From assembly GCA_002347645.1 (NCBI GenBank), contig DDYF01000052.1:1-38529 (forward strand): a DNA stretch of 38,529 nucleotides, given 5' to 3'. The translations under genes were made by a program, and so were the position numbers. The DNA is from Thermoleophilia bacterium UBA2241. GTDB lineage: Bacteria > Actinomycetota > Thermoleophilia > UBA2241. Below, in pieces: positions 7,901 to 15,655 of this stretch (within the stretch, counting starts at the first letter, position 1; the number at the start of each line of letters is the position of its first letter). Below the pieces are notes generated by a model. It worked only from the letters and a program-made list of their open reading frames with translations, was not told the DNA's origin and did no database searches.

Positions 7901-8701
7901 GTGTCCTTGAGATCGAAGCGAATGAGTTGGCTGTTGGTCGCCATGATGGTGCTGGCCGCGGCCATGCTGGTCGTCGCCGCCGGATGTGGCGAGTCGGAGG
8001 ACGGCGACGGCGAGGAGGCGGAGGTCTTCACGTACGCCGCCTCCGGGACCTACCCGCCGTTCAGCTTCTCAGAGGGTGGCGAGGTCCAGGGGTTCGACGT
8101 CGAGATCGGGGAGATGCTCGCGGAGAAGATGGGCATGACCCCCGAGTTCGTCACGAACCCGTTCGAGACCATCATCGAAGGCTTGAACTCCGACAAGTAC
8201 GACGCCGTCATCGGCAGCCTGGCGATCACGCCGGAGCGCGAAGAGGTCGTGGCCTTCACGCAGCCCTACTACACCTCCGGAGCGCAGACCTACGTGCGCT
8301 CTGACAACACGACGATCACCGACACCGGCGATCTCGTCGGCAAGGAGATCGGCGTCGTGAAGGCATCGACCTTCCTGGCTCTCGCACAGGGTCTTACGGA
8401 TCCCGACAAGGCGATCGGCTTCGACAGCGACGTCATCGCCCTGCAGGACCTTATCGCGGGCCGTGTCGATGCGGTCATCACCGATGAGGTCGTCGGTGGC
8501 GTGGCGATGATGGAAGGCCTTGACATCAAGCCGATCGGTGAGCCCATGGAAGTCACCGACATGGCGATCGCCGTGCGCAAGGACGACACGGAACTGCTCG
8601 ACAAGCTCAACGCGGCCCTCGACGAGATGAAGGCCGACGGCTCCTACAAGGCGCTGAGCGAGAAGTGGCTCGGTCAGGTCCTGCTCGAAGGCGTGCAGTG
8701 A
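7901..8701 (+). CDS. ABC transporter solute-binding lipoprotein, polar amino acid type
   Basis: A 266-aa extracytoplasmic binding protein (SBP family 3). A lipoprotein signal with a hydrophobic stretch ends at the lipobox VAAGC, so Cys29 should be acylated and anchor the protein in the membrane. It continues with YAASGTYPPFSF, GFDVEIGEMLAEKMG and AVIGSLAITPEREEVVAFTQPYY, all classic for the amino-acid family. Start is GTG 7901, four bases after GGAGGT. First gene of the plus-strand operon. The binding pocket does not reveal the ligand; a cationic amino acid or ureido compound would fit the carbamoyltransferase downstream (inference). Confidence 0.93.
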   Translation: MSLRSKRMSWLLVAMMVLAAAMLVVAAGCGESEDGDGEEAEVFTYAASGTYPPFSFSEGGEVQGFDVEIGEMLAEKMGMTPEFVTNPFETIIEGLNSDKYDAVIGSLAITPEREEVVAFTQPYYTSGAQTYVRSDNTTITDTGDLVGKEIGVVKASTFLALAQGLTDPDKAIGFDSDVIALQDLIAGRVDAVITDEVVGGVAMMEGLDIKPIGEPMEVTDMAIAVRKDDTELLDKLNAALDEMKADGSYKALSEKWLGQVLLEGVQ

Positions 8702-8723
8702 CGTAAAGCGGACTGCCCGTCCT

Positions 8724-8760
8724 GCGGATCCGGGGCTTACCGAGCCTGCCCCGGATCCGC
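8724..8760 (+). promoter_or_regulatory. Stem-loop between binding protein and permease genes
   Basis: Arms GCGGATCCGGGG (8724-8735) and CCCCGGATCCGC (8749-8760) form a perfect 12-bp stem with a 13-nt loop. No U-tract follows, so it is not a plain terminator. Stem-loops at this place in ABC operons commonly protect the binding-protein mRNA and lower downstream expression, giving an excess of binding protein over membrane parts. Confidence 0.75.
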
Positions 8761-8788
8761 TTCCGCCCCGACCCTGGAGCAGGTGCGC

Positions 8789-9505
8789 ATGACTTCCTTG
8801 TGGGAGATCCTCAGCGAGAACTTCATGATGTTCACCGAGGCCGCTGGGGTCACCCTCAGACTCACCGCGGTCTCACTGTTCTTCGCCACCTTCATCGGCC
8901 TCGTCTTCGCCTTCATGAAGATCTCGCGCCTGAAGGTGCTGAACCTCATCGCCGACGGCTACATCGGGCTCATCCGGGGCCTGCCGCTGATCGTACAGCT
9001 CATGTTCCTCTACTTCGGCATCTCGTCCCTGGTGACGCTGCCCCGGTTCTGGGCCGGCAGTGTGGCGCTGGCGATCCATTCCGGCGCCTACGTGGCGGAG
9101 ATCTTCCGGGGCGCCATCCAGTCGATCGACAAGGGTCAGGTCGAGGCGGCCAAGTCGCTCGGCATGAGGCAGTCGCTGCTCATGCGCCGGGTGATCCTGC
9201 CCCAAGCCGCGCTGCGCGCTATCCCGCCGATCGGCAACCAGTTCATCATCGGGCTCAAGGACTCCTCGCTCGTGGCCTACCTCGGCGTCCTGGAGCTCTA
9301 CGGCACGGCGCTCCTCATCCAGGCCCGCAACTTCAAGCCGTTCGAGACCTATCTGGTCGCCGGCGGCTACTATCTGCTCATGGTCATCATCTTCACCATC
9401 TTGCTGCGCAAGCTCGAGAACCGTCTCGCCGTCACCACGCGGCCCGGGGGAGGCAACGGCAAACAGAAGCGGCGCCGGGTCGCCAGCGGACAGGCGGCGG
9501 CATGA
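8789..9505 (+). CDS. Amino-acid ABC transporter permease (HisM/GlnP type)
   Basis: A 238-aa inner-membrane permease with about five hydrophobic segments. Diagnostic features are TLRLTAVSLFFATFIGLVFA near the start, GLIRGLPLIVQLMF, and the EAA coupling loop GQVEAAKSLGMRQSLLMRRVILPQA that docks on the ATPase. The C-terminus is basic (KQKRRR). Only one permease is present, so it probably works as a homodimer. ATG 8789 was chosen; GTG 8783 lies nearer a GGAG and is possible. The stop overlaps the ATPase start (ATGA), indicating coupled translation. Confidence 0.93.
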   Translation: MTSLWEILSENFMMFTEAAGVTLRLTAVSLFFATFIGLVFAFMKISRLKVLNLIADGYIGLIRGLPLIVQLMFLYFGISSLVTLPRFWAGSVALAIHSGAYVAEIFRGAIQSIDKGQVEAAKSLGMRQSLLMRRVILPQAALRAIPPIGNQFIIGLKDSSLVAYLGVLELYGTALLIQARNFKPFETYLVAGGYYLLMVIIFTILLRKLENRLAVTTRPGGGNGKQKRRRVASGQAAA

Positions 9506-10236
9506 ACGAGCTCATGATCAAGTACGAAGAGGTGCACAAGTACTACGACGATCTCCACGTCCTCAACGACATCAATCTGGAGATCAAGAGAGGCGAGGTC
9601 ATGGTCCTCATCGGGCCAAGCGGATCGGGAAAGAGCACCCTGATCCGCACGATGAACTTTCTCGAGACGATCGACAGCGGGACCATCACGATCGAGGGCA
9701 AGACGATCCACCGGAAGACCGAGAACCTCGACAAGATCCGTGAGCGCGTCGGCATGGTCTTCCAGCAGTTCAACCTCTTCCCCCACATGACGGCGATCGA
9801 GAACGTCATCGAGGCGCCGGTGCACGTCAAGAGGATCGACAAGAAGACCGCCCGCGAGAAAGGGATGGCACTTCTCACCAAGGTCGGCCTCGGTGACAAG
9901 GCCGACTCTCACCCCCACCAGCTCTCCGGCGGCCAGCAGCAGCGCGTGGCGATCGCACGCTCGCTCGCCATGGAACCCGACGTGATGCTGTTCGACGAGG
10001 TGACGTCCGCCCTCGACCCTGAGCTGGTGGGTGACGTGCTGCAGGTCATGAAGGACCTGGCTCGCTCCGGCATGACCATGGTCGTCGTCACGCACGAGAT
10101 GGGCTTCGCGCGTGAAGTGGGAGACCGGGTCCTCATGATGGATGCCGGACAGATCATCGAGGAAGGCCCGCCCGAGAAGTTCTTCATCGACCCGGAGAAC
10201 GAACGCACCAAGCGGTTCCTCAAGGAGATCCTGTAG
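9502..10236 (+). CDS. Amino-acid ABC transporter ATP-binding protein (GlnQ/HisP type)
   Basis: A 244-aa cytoplasmic ATPase that energises the transporter. All motifs are intact: Walker A GPSGSGKST, Q-loop FQQFNLFPH, signature LSGGQQQR, Walker B VMLFDEVTSALD and the H-loop histidine in VVTHEM. Length is normal for the polar-amino-acid family. ATG 9502 overlaps the permease stop by four bases. The carbamoyltransferase-like gene follows 26 bp later, so all four genes are likely one transcript. Confidence 0.95.
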   Translation: MNELMIKYEEVHKYYDDLHVLNDINLEIKRGEVMVLIGPSGSGKSTLIRTMNFLETIDSGTITIEGKTIHRKTENLDKIRERVGMVFQQFNLFPHMTAIENVIEAPVHVKRIDKKTAREKGMALLTKVGLGDKADSHPHQLSGGQQQRVAIARSLAMEPDVMLFDEVTSALDPELVGDVLQVMKDLARSGMTMVVVTHEMGFAREVGDRVLMMDAGQIIEEGPPEKFFIDPENERTKRFLKEIL

Positions 10237-10262
10237 ATGGCGCCCGCACTCAGAGGTGGACG

Positions 10263-11201
10263 ATGCCCGACGATACCTTGAAGGGCCGGCACTTCCTCGA
10301 CGTCGCCGACTTCTCGCCGGCGGAGTTGAACGGTCTCCTCGACGCAGCCCTCGCCCTCAAGGCCAAGCTCAGGGCCGGAGATGCCACGCCGATACTGCCC
10401 GGCCGCGCCTTGGCCATGGTGTTCATGAAGAAGTCCACGCGCACGCGGGTGTCCTTCGAGGTCGGCATCCAGCAACTGGGCGGTATCGCTCTCTTCCTCG
10501 CGGGGAGCGAGCTGCAGTTGGGGCACGGCGAGACGATCCGCGACACCGCGCTCACGCTGTCCCGGTACGTGCACGCCGTCATGATCCGTGCGGTGGACCA
10601 TGCTGACGTCGCCGAGTTCGCGCGGCACGCGACGGTGCCCGTCATCAACGGGATGTCAGGGACGTCCCACCCGTGCCAGACCTTGGCCGATCTGCTCACC
10701 ATGCGCGAGCACTTCGGCCGGGTACGCGGTCTGAAGGTCGTGTACCTGGGCGCCGGCCTCAACGTCGGTACGTCCCTGATGGTCGGCTGCAGCAAGCTCG
10801 GAGCGCACTTCATCTTCTGCGGCCCCGAGGGCTTCGAGCCGCCATCGGCGGCGCTCGACAAGGCCCGCCGGTTCTCGGCTGACAGTGACGCCCTTCTGAG
10901 GCTCGAGCGGGATCCGTACGCGGCCGTCCGCGACGCCGATGTCGTCTGCACCGACGGGTGGACGCCGCCGGAGCTGGAGGCCGAGAGTGTGGCCCGCGCG
11001 AAGAAGCTGGCGCCGTATCGTGTCGACGCTGCCCTCCTCTCGGCAGCCGGTCCCCAGGCGCGCGTGATGCACTGCCTGCCCGCACACTACGGCGAAGAGA
11101 TCACCGAGGACGTCGTCCACTCCTCGCAGTCGATCGTGTTCGACGAGGCCGAGAACCGTCTGCACGCGCAGAAGGCGATCATGGCCGCCGTCATTCGGTG
11201 A
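10263..11201 (+). CDS. Ornithine-carbamoyltransferase-like enzyme with altered substrate loop
   Basis: A 312-aa aspartate/ornithine carbamoyltransferase-family protein. The carbamoyl-phosphate site is complete: STRTR (58-62), HPCQ (136-139), HCLP (270-273) and a C-terminal Arg in ENRLHAQKAI. The amino-acid side differs from true ornithine enzymes. The SMG signature after TD-W is replaced by PPE (235-237), and the usual GDGNNV-type loop reads GAGLNV (163-168). It may therefore act on another amine or run catabolically on a carbamoylated compound. It is the fourth gene of the transporter operon, not near other arg genes. GAGGTGG precedes ATG 10263. The family is certain; a plain argF assignment is not. 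Confidence 0.85.
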   Translation: MPDDTLKGRHFLDVADFSPAELNGLLDAALALKAKLRAGDATPILPGRALAMVFMKKSTRTRVSFEVGIQQLGGIALFLAGSELQLGHGETIRDTALTLSRYVHAVMIRAVDHADVAEFARHATVPVINGMSGTSHPCQTLADLLTMREHFGRVRGLKVVYLGAGLNVGTSLMVGCSKLGAHFIFCGPEGFEPPSAALDKARRFSADSDALLRLERDPYAAVRDADVVCTDGWTPPELEAESVARAKKLAPYRVDAALLSAAGPQARVMHCLPAHYGEEITEDVVHSSQSIVFDEAENRLHAQKAIMAAVIR

Positions 11202-11233
11202 CGAACGAGCGTCGCTGCCCGCCGCGCCGCTCG

Positions 11234-11286
11234 CGTGTATCCTCGCGCTGCAGCGCCGCGCGGCATATCGACCACGGAGGCCCCCG
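11234..11286 (+). promoter_or_regulatory. mttB upstream region with -10-like box and ribosome binding site
   Basis: TATCCT at 11238-11243 resembles a -10 box, and GGAGG (11276-11280) lies six bases before ATG 11287. The same 53 bp recur before remnant copy 1 at 1414-1466, so these signals were duplicated with the gene. No convincing -35 is visible. Confidence 0.45.
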
Positions 11287-12792
11287 ATGACGATCGAGCG
11301 ATTCGCCGGCACACCGCCCGCCCCGGGCGCCTTCTCGCGCCTCACGGCGGCACAGTGTGAGCGGCTGCACGAGGCGACGCTGCGCGTGCTCGAGCGGACC
11401 GGGCTGCTCGTCGAGGAGCCCGAGGCGCTCAAGCTGTTGCGCAGGGCGGGCGCCGAGGTCGACGGGACTCGCGTCCGTCTCGGCGCCCGCCTCGTCGAGT
11501 GGGCGCTCTCGGTCGCGCCGCGCTCCGTCACCCTGTACGACCGCGAGGGCCGTCCCGCCATGGTCCTCGAGGGCCGCAACGTCTACTTCGGTCCCGGCTC
11601 GGACTGCATGTACTGCTGGGACCACCGCACGGCGTCGCGGCGGCGCGCCGTGCTGCACGACGTCGTCGACACGGCGCGCCTCGTCGACGCCCTCCCCAAC
11701 TACGACTTCGTCATGTCGCTGTTCACGCCCAGCGACGTGACGCCGCAGGTCATGGACCGTCACCAGATGGAGGCCATGCTCGGCCACACCGCCAAGCCCG
11801 TCGTCTACGTGACGCTCAACGACACACAAGCGCACCTCGACATCACGCGGATGGCCGAGGCGATCGCCGGCGGAGCCGGCGCGCTCGAGGCCCGTCCCTT
11901 CCTCGCCTGCTACAAGAACACCCTCCTCCCCCTGCGCCACAACGCCGAGGCCGTGCGCACCCTCATCGACCTCTCGCGCCGCGGCCTGCCCTGCATCTAC
12001 AGCCCCGTCTCCACGGCCGGCACCATGACGCCCATGACCGTCCTCGGCTCGCTCGTCGTCGTCCACGCCGGCGTGCTCGCCGGGCTCGTCCTCTCGCAGC
12101 TCGTCCGCGAGGGCGCCCCGTTCATCGCTATCGGCTGGGCCGGCGAGTCCCACGACATGCGCCACCTGCGCGACCTCTTCGCGCAGCCCGACCACCGCGG
12201 CATCTACGCCTCGCTGCTGCACTGGTACGGCCTGCCCATGTGGACCCTAGGGGGCATCACCGAGGCCAAGGTCCCCGACCAGCAGGCGGCGGCCGAGGCG
12301 GCGCTCACGATCATGGCCGACGCCGTCGCCGGCGGGCACATGATCCACGACATCGGCTTCATGGAGTCGTCCTTCACCGGCTCGCTCACGCAGCTCGCCC
12401 TGTGCGACGACGTGATCGGCTGGGTGAAGAGCTTTCTCGCCCCGGTCGAGATCACCGACGAGGACCTGGCCCTTGACGCGATCGACGAGGTCGGCCCCGG
12501 CGGCACCTACCTGCTGCACAAGCACACGCGCCGGCACGCGCGCGAGCGCTGGGAGCCGCGCATCTTCGACCGCGCCTCGTGGGGGACGTGGGTGAAGGGC
12601 GGCGGCCGGGCGGCGGGCGACGCGCCGGCAGGGGCGGCGGGAGGCGCGGCGGGCAGGGACGCGACGGTGCGCGCCGCCGAGGTCGTGGACGAGATCCTGG
12701 CGACGCCGGTCGCCAACCCCCTTCCCGCCGACGTCGCCGCCGCCGTCCACGCCGTGGTCGAGGAGGCGGAGCGGCGGGTGGCGGCGGGCTGA
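11287..12792 (+). CDS. MttB-family (trimethylamine methyltransferase superfamily) protein, non-pyrrolysine
   Basis: A 501-aa TIM-barrel methyltransferase of the MttB superfamily. True MttB carries pyrrolysine at an in-frame UAG; this frame has no internal stop, so it belongs to the non-Pyl group, some of which demethylate quaternary amines such as glycine betaine, proline betaine or carnitine onto a corrinoid protein. Recognisable segments are LRVLERTGLLVEEPEAL, VYFGPGSDCMYCWD, SLFTPSDVTPQ and HDIGFMESSFTGS. A low-complexity Gly/Ala linker precedes the last helix (AAEVVDEIL). Length is normal. No corrinoid-binding partner or reactivase is in the window. It lies 85 bp after the carbamoyltransferase gene and is the intact parent of the fragments at 1467 and 4268. 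Confidence 0.88.
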   Translation: MTIERFAGTPPAPGAFSRLTAAQCERLHEATLRVLERTGLLVEEPEALKLLRRAGAEVDGTRVRLGARLVEWALSVAPRSVTLYDREGRPAMVLEGRNVYFGPGSDCMYCWDHRTASRRRAVLHDVVDTARLVDALPNYDFVMSLFTPSDVTPQVMDRHQMEAMLGHTAKPVVYVTLNDTQAHLDITRMAEAIAGGAGALEARPFLACYKNTLLPLRHNAEAVRTLIDLSRRGLPCIYSPVSTAGTMTPMTVLGSLVVVHAGVLAGLVLSQLVREGAPFIAIGWAGESHDMRHLRDLFAQPDHRGIYASLLHWYGLPMWTLGGITEAKVPDQQAAAEAALTIMADAVAGGHMIHDIGFMESSFTGSLTQLALCDDVIGWVKSFLAPVEITDEDLALDAIDEVGPGGTYLLHKHTRRHARERWEPRIFDRASWGTWVKGGGRAAGDAPAGAAGGAAGRDATVRAAEVVDEILATPVANPLPADVAAAVHAVVEEAERRVAAG

Positions 12793-12820
12793 GGACGGCG
12801 TCAGGCGACCGCGCCGCCTG

Positions 12821-13471
12821 TCACCACTCCGGCGGCTTCTGGATACGCGTCCCTTCGTTCTCAATCACGTCGGGCAACTGCGAGGCCGCGAAGTGACTGC
12901 GTCGAACAGTGCGCACGAAATCCGCCTGTTTGGCGAAGACACAGGCTCGCTGACCTCCCTGCACCTTCAGGACGCCGACGGGCAGCCCGAGCACCTCGCG
13001 AACAAGTCGGACAGGCTCGAGTAGGTCTGCATCGTTCGACACCACGACCGCCACGTCGTATCCGCCGGTGGAACCGTCGACAAGGAGGTGCGACGCCAGG
13101 TTGACGTCTGAGCCCTTCTCCTCAGGCACCCAGACGAGGGCCCTGCGTGGCCCTCGCGGCGGGGGGCTGACGAGCCAGTGCAGCTTGGGATGCTCCACGA
13201 ACTGCCCATAGTGGATGGCGAGTCCGGGAAGGGACCGCAACGCCAACAGGTAGGCGTCCTGCCGCGCACGTTGTCCTGCTCTGCCACGCGACGGATCGAG
13301 ACGCGCGGTGAAGTATCGGACGAGTTCCACGTCGTTGCGCGGCAGCGCGGCACTACAGAACGCAGACACGTCGAGCCACTTGAAGCGCTCGAAGCGAGAG
13401 CGCCGAAAGGCGGCGCAATAGAAGTTCAGGCCGTCGACGTACACGCGCGTACGCGGCTTGGGCAGCGCCAC
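12821..13471 (-). CDS. NYN-domain (PIN-like) ribonuclease
   Basis: A 216-aa protein of the NYN/LabA-like PIN superfamily, predicted metal-dependent RNases. Acidic catalytic residues sit in VYVDGLNFY at the N-terminus, EEKGSDVNLASHLLVDG in the middle and VVVSNDADLLEPV after it, the normal order for the family. GTG 13471 has GGAG five bases upstream and begins just before the first strand. The frame is open further upstream, but that part crosses a terminator hairpin. It converges on mttB with only 28 bp between. No antitoxin partner is certain; a small terminator-bounded frame lies upstream on the same strand. Confidence 0.85.
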   Translation of the reverse strand: MALPKPRTRVYVDGLNFYCAAFRRSRFERFKWLDVSAFCSAALPRNDVELVRYFTARLDPSRGRAGQRARQDAYLLALRSLPGLAIHYGQFVEHPKLHWLVSPPPRGPRRALVWVPEEKGSDVNLASHLLVDGSTGGYDVAVVVSNDADLLEPVRLVREVLGLPVGVLKVQGGQRACVFAKQADFVRTVRRSHFAASQLPDVIENEGTRIQKPPEW

Positions 13472-13497
13472 AAGGACTCCACGGTTGACGATTCCCC

Positions 13498-13529
13498 AAG
13501 AAAAGCAGAAGCCGCCCTGAGGCGGCTTC
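13498..13529 (-). terminator. Rho-independent terminator (minus strand)
   Basis: GAAGCCGCC (13508-13516), a 4-nt loop and GGCGGCTTC (13521-13529) make a perfect 9-bp stem. On the minus strand it is followed by TGCTTTTCTT. It ends the small upstream frame at 13587-13832 or attenuates the NYN gene that starts 27 bp further on. Confidence 0.75.
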
Positions 13530-13586
13530 GCGCCCCGCGCCAAGCACGGGGTCAGTGACTTCATTATGCGCGTCATCTTCCCAAGG

Positions 13587-13832
13587 TCAAGAGGATGAAG
13601 ACAACGTCAACCAGCGCAGGGCCTCTGAAAGGGTAAGGCCGGGACCCGCTACGCAGTTCCCGACCTCTGCGGGGAGTATCGGCGCACAAACGCCGTCGGT
13701 CAAGGTGACAATGAAGTGGCCGGGGACCGCTACGCAGTACCCAGCCGAGGCCAGTGTGGGCCGGAGAGCCGTGTGCGTCAAAGGAGACTCGCGAGTGCCT
13801 TCCGTAATGACAGGCGAACTCCCCCGCACCAT
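13587..13832 (-). CDS. Possible small protein upstream of the NYN gene
   Basis: An 81-codon frame from ATG 13832 whose stop is followed by the minus-strand terminator. Third positions are about two-thirds G/C, lower than in the surrounding genes, so coding is plausible but weakly supported. It contains two similar segments, YCVAVPG and NCVAGPG, 27 codons apart, encoded by the repeated hairpins described separately. I recognise no family and see no good Shine-Dalgarno. The alternative is a non-coding RNA. Confidence 0.3.
   Translation of the reverse strand: MVRGSSPVITEGTRESPLTHTALRPTLASAGYCVAVPGHFIVTLTDGVCAPILPAEVGNCVAGPGLTLSEALRWLTLSSSS
13637..13746. repeat. Pair of 29-nt hairpins with identical loop
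   Basis: Units at 13637-13665 and 13718-13746 each have GGCC plus a G-rich arm pairing with a C-rich arm around the same 12 nt, CCGCTACGCAGT (13646-13657 and 13727-13738). The stems differ in sequence and have one or two mismatches, while the loop is invariant. The period is exactly 81 bp. This could be a structured RNA motif or a repeated peptide-coding unit. Confidence 0.55.
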
Positions 13833-13900
13833 TGACTCGCCTTCGGACGAATGGCACCATGGGACTCGGTCATCGCCAGTGGGGCTTCGGCTTCCTGGTT

Positions 13901-13933
13901 CCCCCGGGGTTGCGATCCCGGGGGTTTCTTCTT
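13901..13933 (+). terminator. Rho-independent terminator (plus strand)
   Basis: CCCCCGGG (13901-13908), an 8-nt loop and CCCGGGGG (13917-13924) are followed by TTTCTTCTT on the plus strand. There is no clear plus-strand gene just upstream, so it either ends an unrecognised plus-strand RNA or protects the convergent flavoenzyme gene from read-through. Confidence 0.75.
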
Positions 13934-13974
13934 CTCGCAGGCCGCACGTCACCCTATCGGCGTCGACGCGCGGC

Positions 13975-15654
13975 CTACCCCCGCCCCTTCCCCCGGTCCT
14001 TGAGGATGCGCTCGGCGGCGAGCTTGCCCGGAGCGCCCATCACGCAGCCGCCGGGATGGGTGCCCGAGCCGCACTGGTAGTACCCGTCGATGGGGGTTCG
14101 GTACTGCGACCAGCCCGGCGCCGGGCGGAAGAAGAACATCTGCGGCGCGAAGAACTCGCCGGCGAAGATGTTGCCCTCCGAGAGCCCGACCGTGCGCTCG
14201 ATGTGCAGCGGGGTCACGACCTCGCGCTGCAGGACGAGGTCGCCGAACCCGGGGAAGAACGACTCCAGCGTCCGCTGCACGGTGTCGCCCAGGTTCTCCT
14301 GCTCGGCGTCCCAGTCGCTCTCGCGGAGCTTGTAGGGGGTGTACTGGATGAAGCACGACATGACGTGCCTGCCGGGCGGCGCCATGTCGGGGTCGATGGT
14401 GCTCTGGATGGCGCCGTCGATGTAGGGCCGCGAGCTGTACCAGCCGTACTTGCCCTCGTCGAAGGCGCGCTCGAGGTAGTCGATCGAGGGTCCGATGTTG
14501 GTGAAGCCGCGGAAGACGTCCTCGCGGCCTGGCAGTGCCGGGAACCGCGGCAGCCCGTCGAGGGCGAAGTTGACCTTGGACGAGGTCCCTTGGAAGCGAT
14601 AGCGCTGGACCGTCTCGACGAGGTCGTCGGGCAGCTCGCGCGGGTCGACGAGCTCGAGGAAGGTGTGGCGCGGGTCGAGGGCGCTGACGACCGTGTCGGC
14701 GTAGAACTCGGTACCGTCGGTGAGGGCGACGCCGGTCGCGCGGCCGTTCTTGGTGATCACCGCGGCGACCGGCGACTCGAGGCGGATCTCCGCCCCGAAC
14801 GCCTGCGCCGCGCGGGCGAGCACCTGAGTGAACCCGCCGTTGCCGCCCTTGTGGAACGACCAGGCGCCGAACTCGCCGTCGTGCTCGCCCATCGCGTGGA
14901 AGAGCAAGACGAGGCCGGAGCCCTGCGAGCGCGGCCCGACCTTGGTGCCGATGATGCTCGAGCTGGCCAGGTAGCCCTTGAGGATCTCCGACTCGAAGTA
15001 GTCGTCGAGGAAGTCGGCGGCGCTTCCCGTGAGGAGGCGCACGGCGTTGTGGAGGGTGCGCTTGTCCAGGCTGCGGAAGCGCCGCCCGAGCTGGGTGAGC
15101 GCGAGGAGCTCCTCGGGGTCGTCGCTGAAGAGGTCGGGCGGCGCCTGGTCGAAGAGCGGCTTGAGCGCCTGGACGACCTTGCTCAGGTCGTGGCCGTACT
15201 GCTCGTAGGCGTCGGCGTCGCGCTTGCTGTGGCGGGCGATCTCCTTGAGGTTCTGGCCGTGGTCCTGGGTCAGCCAGAGGTAGTCGCCGTTCTCCATCGG
15301 GGCGAAGGTCGACGACATGAGCAGCGGCATGAAGCCGTGCTTGACGAGCTCGAGGTCCTGGACGATCTGCGGGCGCAGCAGCGAGAGCGCGTACGAGAAG
15401 GTCGTGAACCAGAAGCCGGGACGCAGCTCCTCGGTGATCGCCGCGCCGCCGACGAGGTGGCGCCGCTCGAGGATCAGGGTGCGCAGGCCGGCCTTGGCGA
15501 GGTAGGCGCCGTTGACGAGGCCGTTGTGGCCGCCGCCGACGACGATCGCGTCGTAGGTGCGCTCGGCGCGCGAGGCCTTTGCGGACGCGAGCGATGTCGA
15601 CGCCGGCGCCCCGCGCTTCTTCGCTGCCTTCGCGGGAGTCTTCTTCGTACTCAT
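13975..15654 (-). CDS. FAD-dependent oxidoreductase, PYROXD2/CrtI-like
   Basis: A 559-aa flavoprotein. After a basic, Ala-rich N-terminal tail comes the dinucleotide fold AIVVGGGHNGLVNGAYLAKAG with the ERR acidic end of the second strand and the GGAAITEE loop. The C-terminal FAD closure reads GTHPGGCVMGAPGKLAAERIL. This is the phytoene-desaturase-like branch that includes PYROXD2. No carotenoid genes are nearby, so a desaturase role is unlikely; oxidation of a small amine or hydroxy compound is more in keeping with its partner. It starts one base after the GcvT-like gene stops, so the two are surely co-translated. Confidence 0.88.
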   Translation of the reverse strand: MSTKKTPAKAAKKRGAPASTSLASAKASRAERTYDAIVVGGGHNGLVNGAYLAKAGLRTLILERRHLVGGAAITEELRPGFWFTTFSYALSLLRPQIVQDLELVKHGFMPLLMSSTFAPMENGDYLWLTQDHGQNLKEIARHSKRDADAYEQYGHDLSKVVQALKPLFDQAPPDLFSDDPEELLALTQLGRRFRSLDKRTLHNAVRLLTGSAADFLDDYFESEILKGYLASSSIIGTKVGPRSQGSGLVLLFHAMGEHDGEFGAWSFHKGGNGGFTQVLARAAQAFGAEIRLESPVAAVITKNGRATGVALTDGTEFYADTVVSALDPRHTFLELVDPRELPDDLVETVQRYRFQGTSSKVNFALDGLPRFPALPGREDVFRGFTNIGPSIDYLERAFDEGKYGWYSSRPYIDGAIQSTIDPDMAPPGRHVMSCFIQYTPYKLRESDWDAEQENLGDTVQRTLESFFPGFGDLVLQREVVTPLHIERTVGLSEGNIFAGEFFAPQMFFFRPAPGWSQYRTPIDGYYQCGSGTHPGGCVMGAPGKLAAERILKDRGKGRG

Positions 15655-15655
15655 C

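Noticed and set aside
11287..12792. Pyrrolysine-containing MttB
   Set aside because: The frame has no internal TAG, and no pyl genes are present in the window.
13637..13746. The hairpin pair as a mini-ykkC (guanidine-II) riboswitch
   Set aside because: That class has two hairpins with ACGR loops near a ribosome binding site. Here the loop reads TACGCAG, the spacing is longer, and no guanidine transporter follows.
13577..13900. tmRNA, RNase P or SRP RNA in the gene-poor stretch
   Set aside because: None of the conserved cores could be found on either strand.
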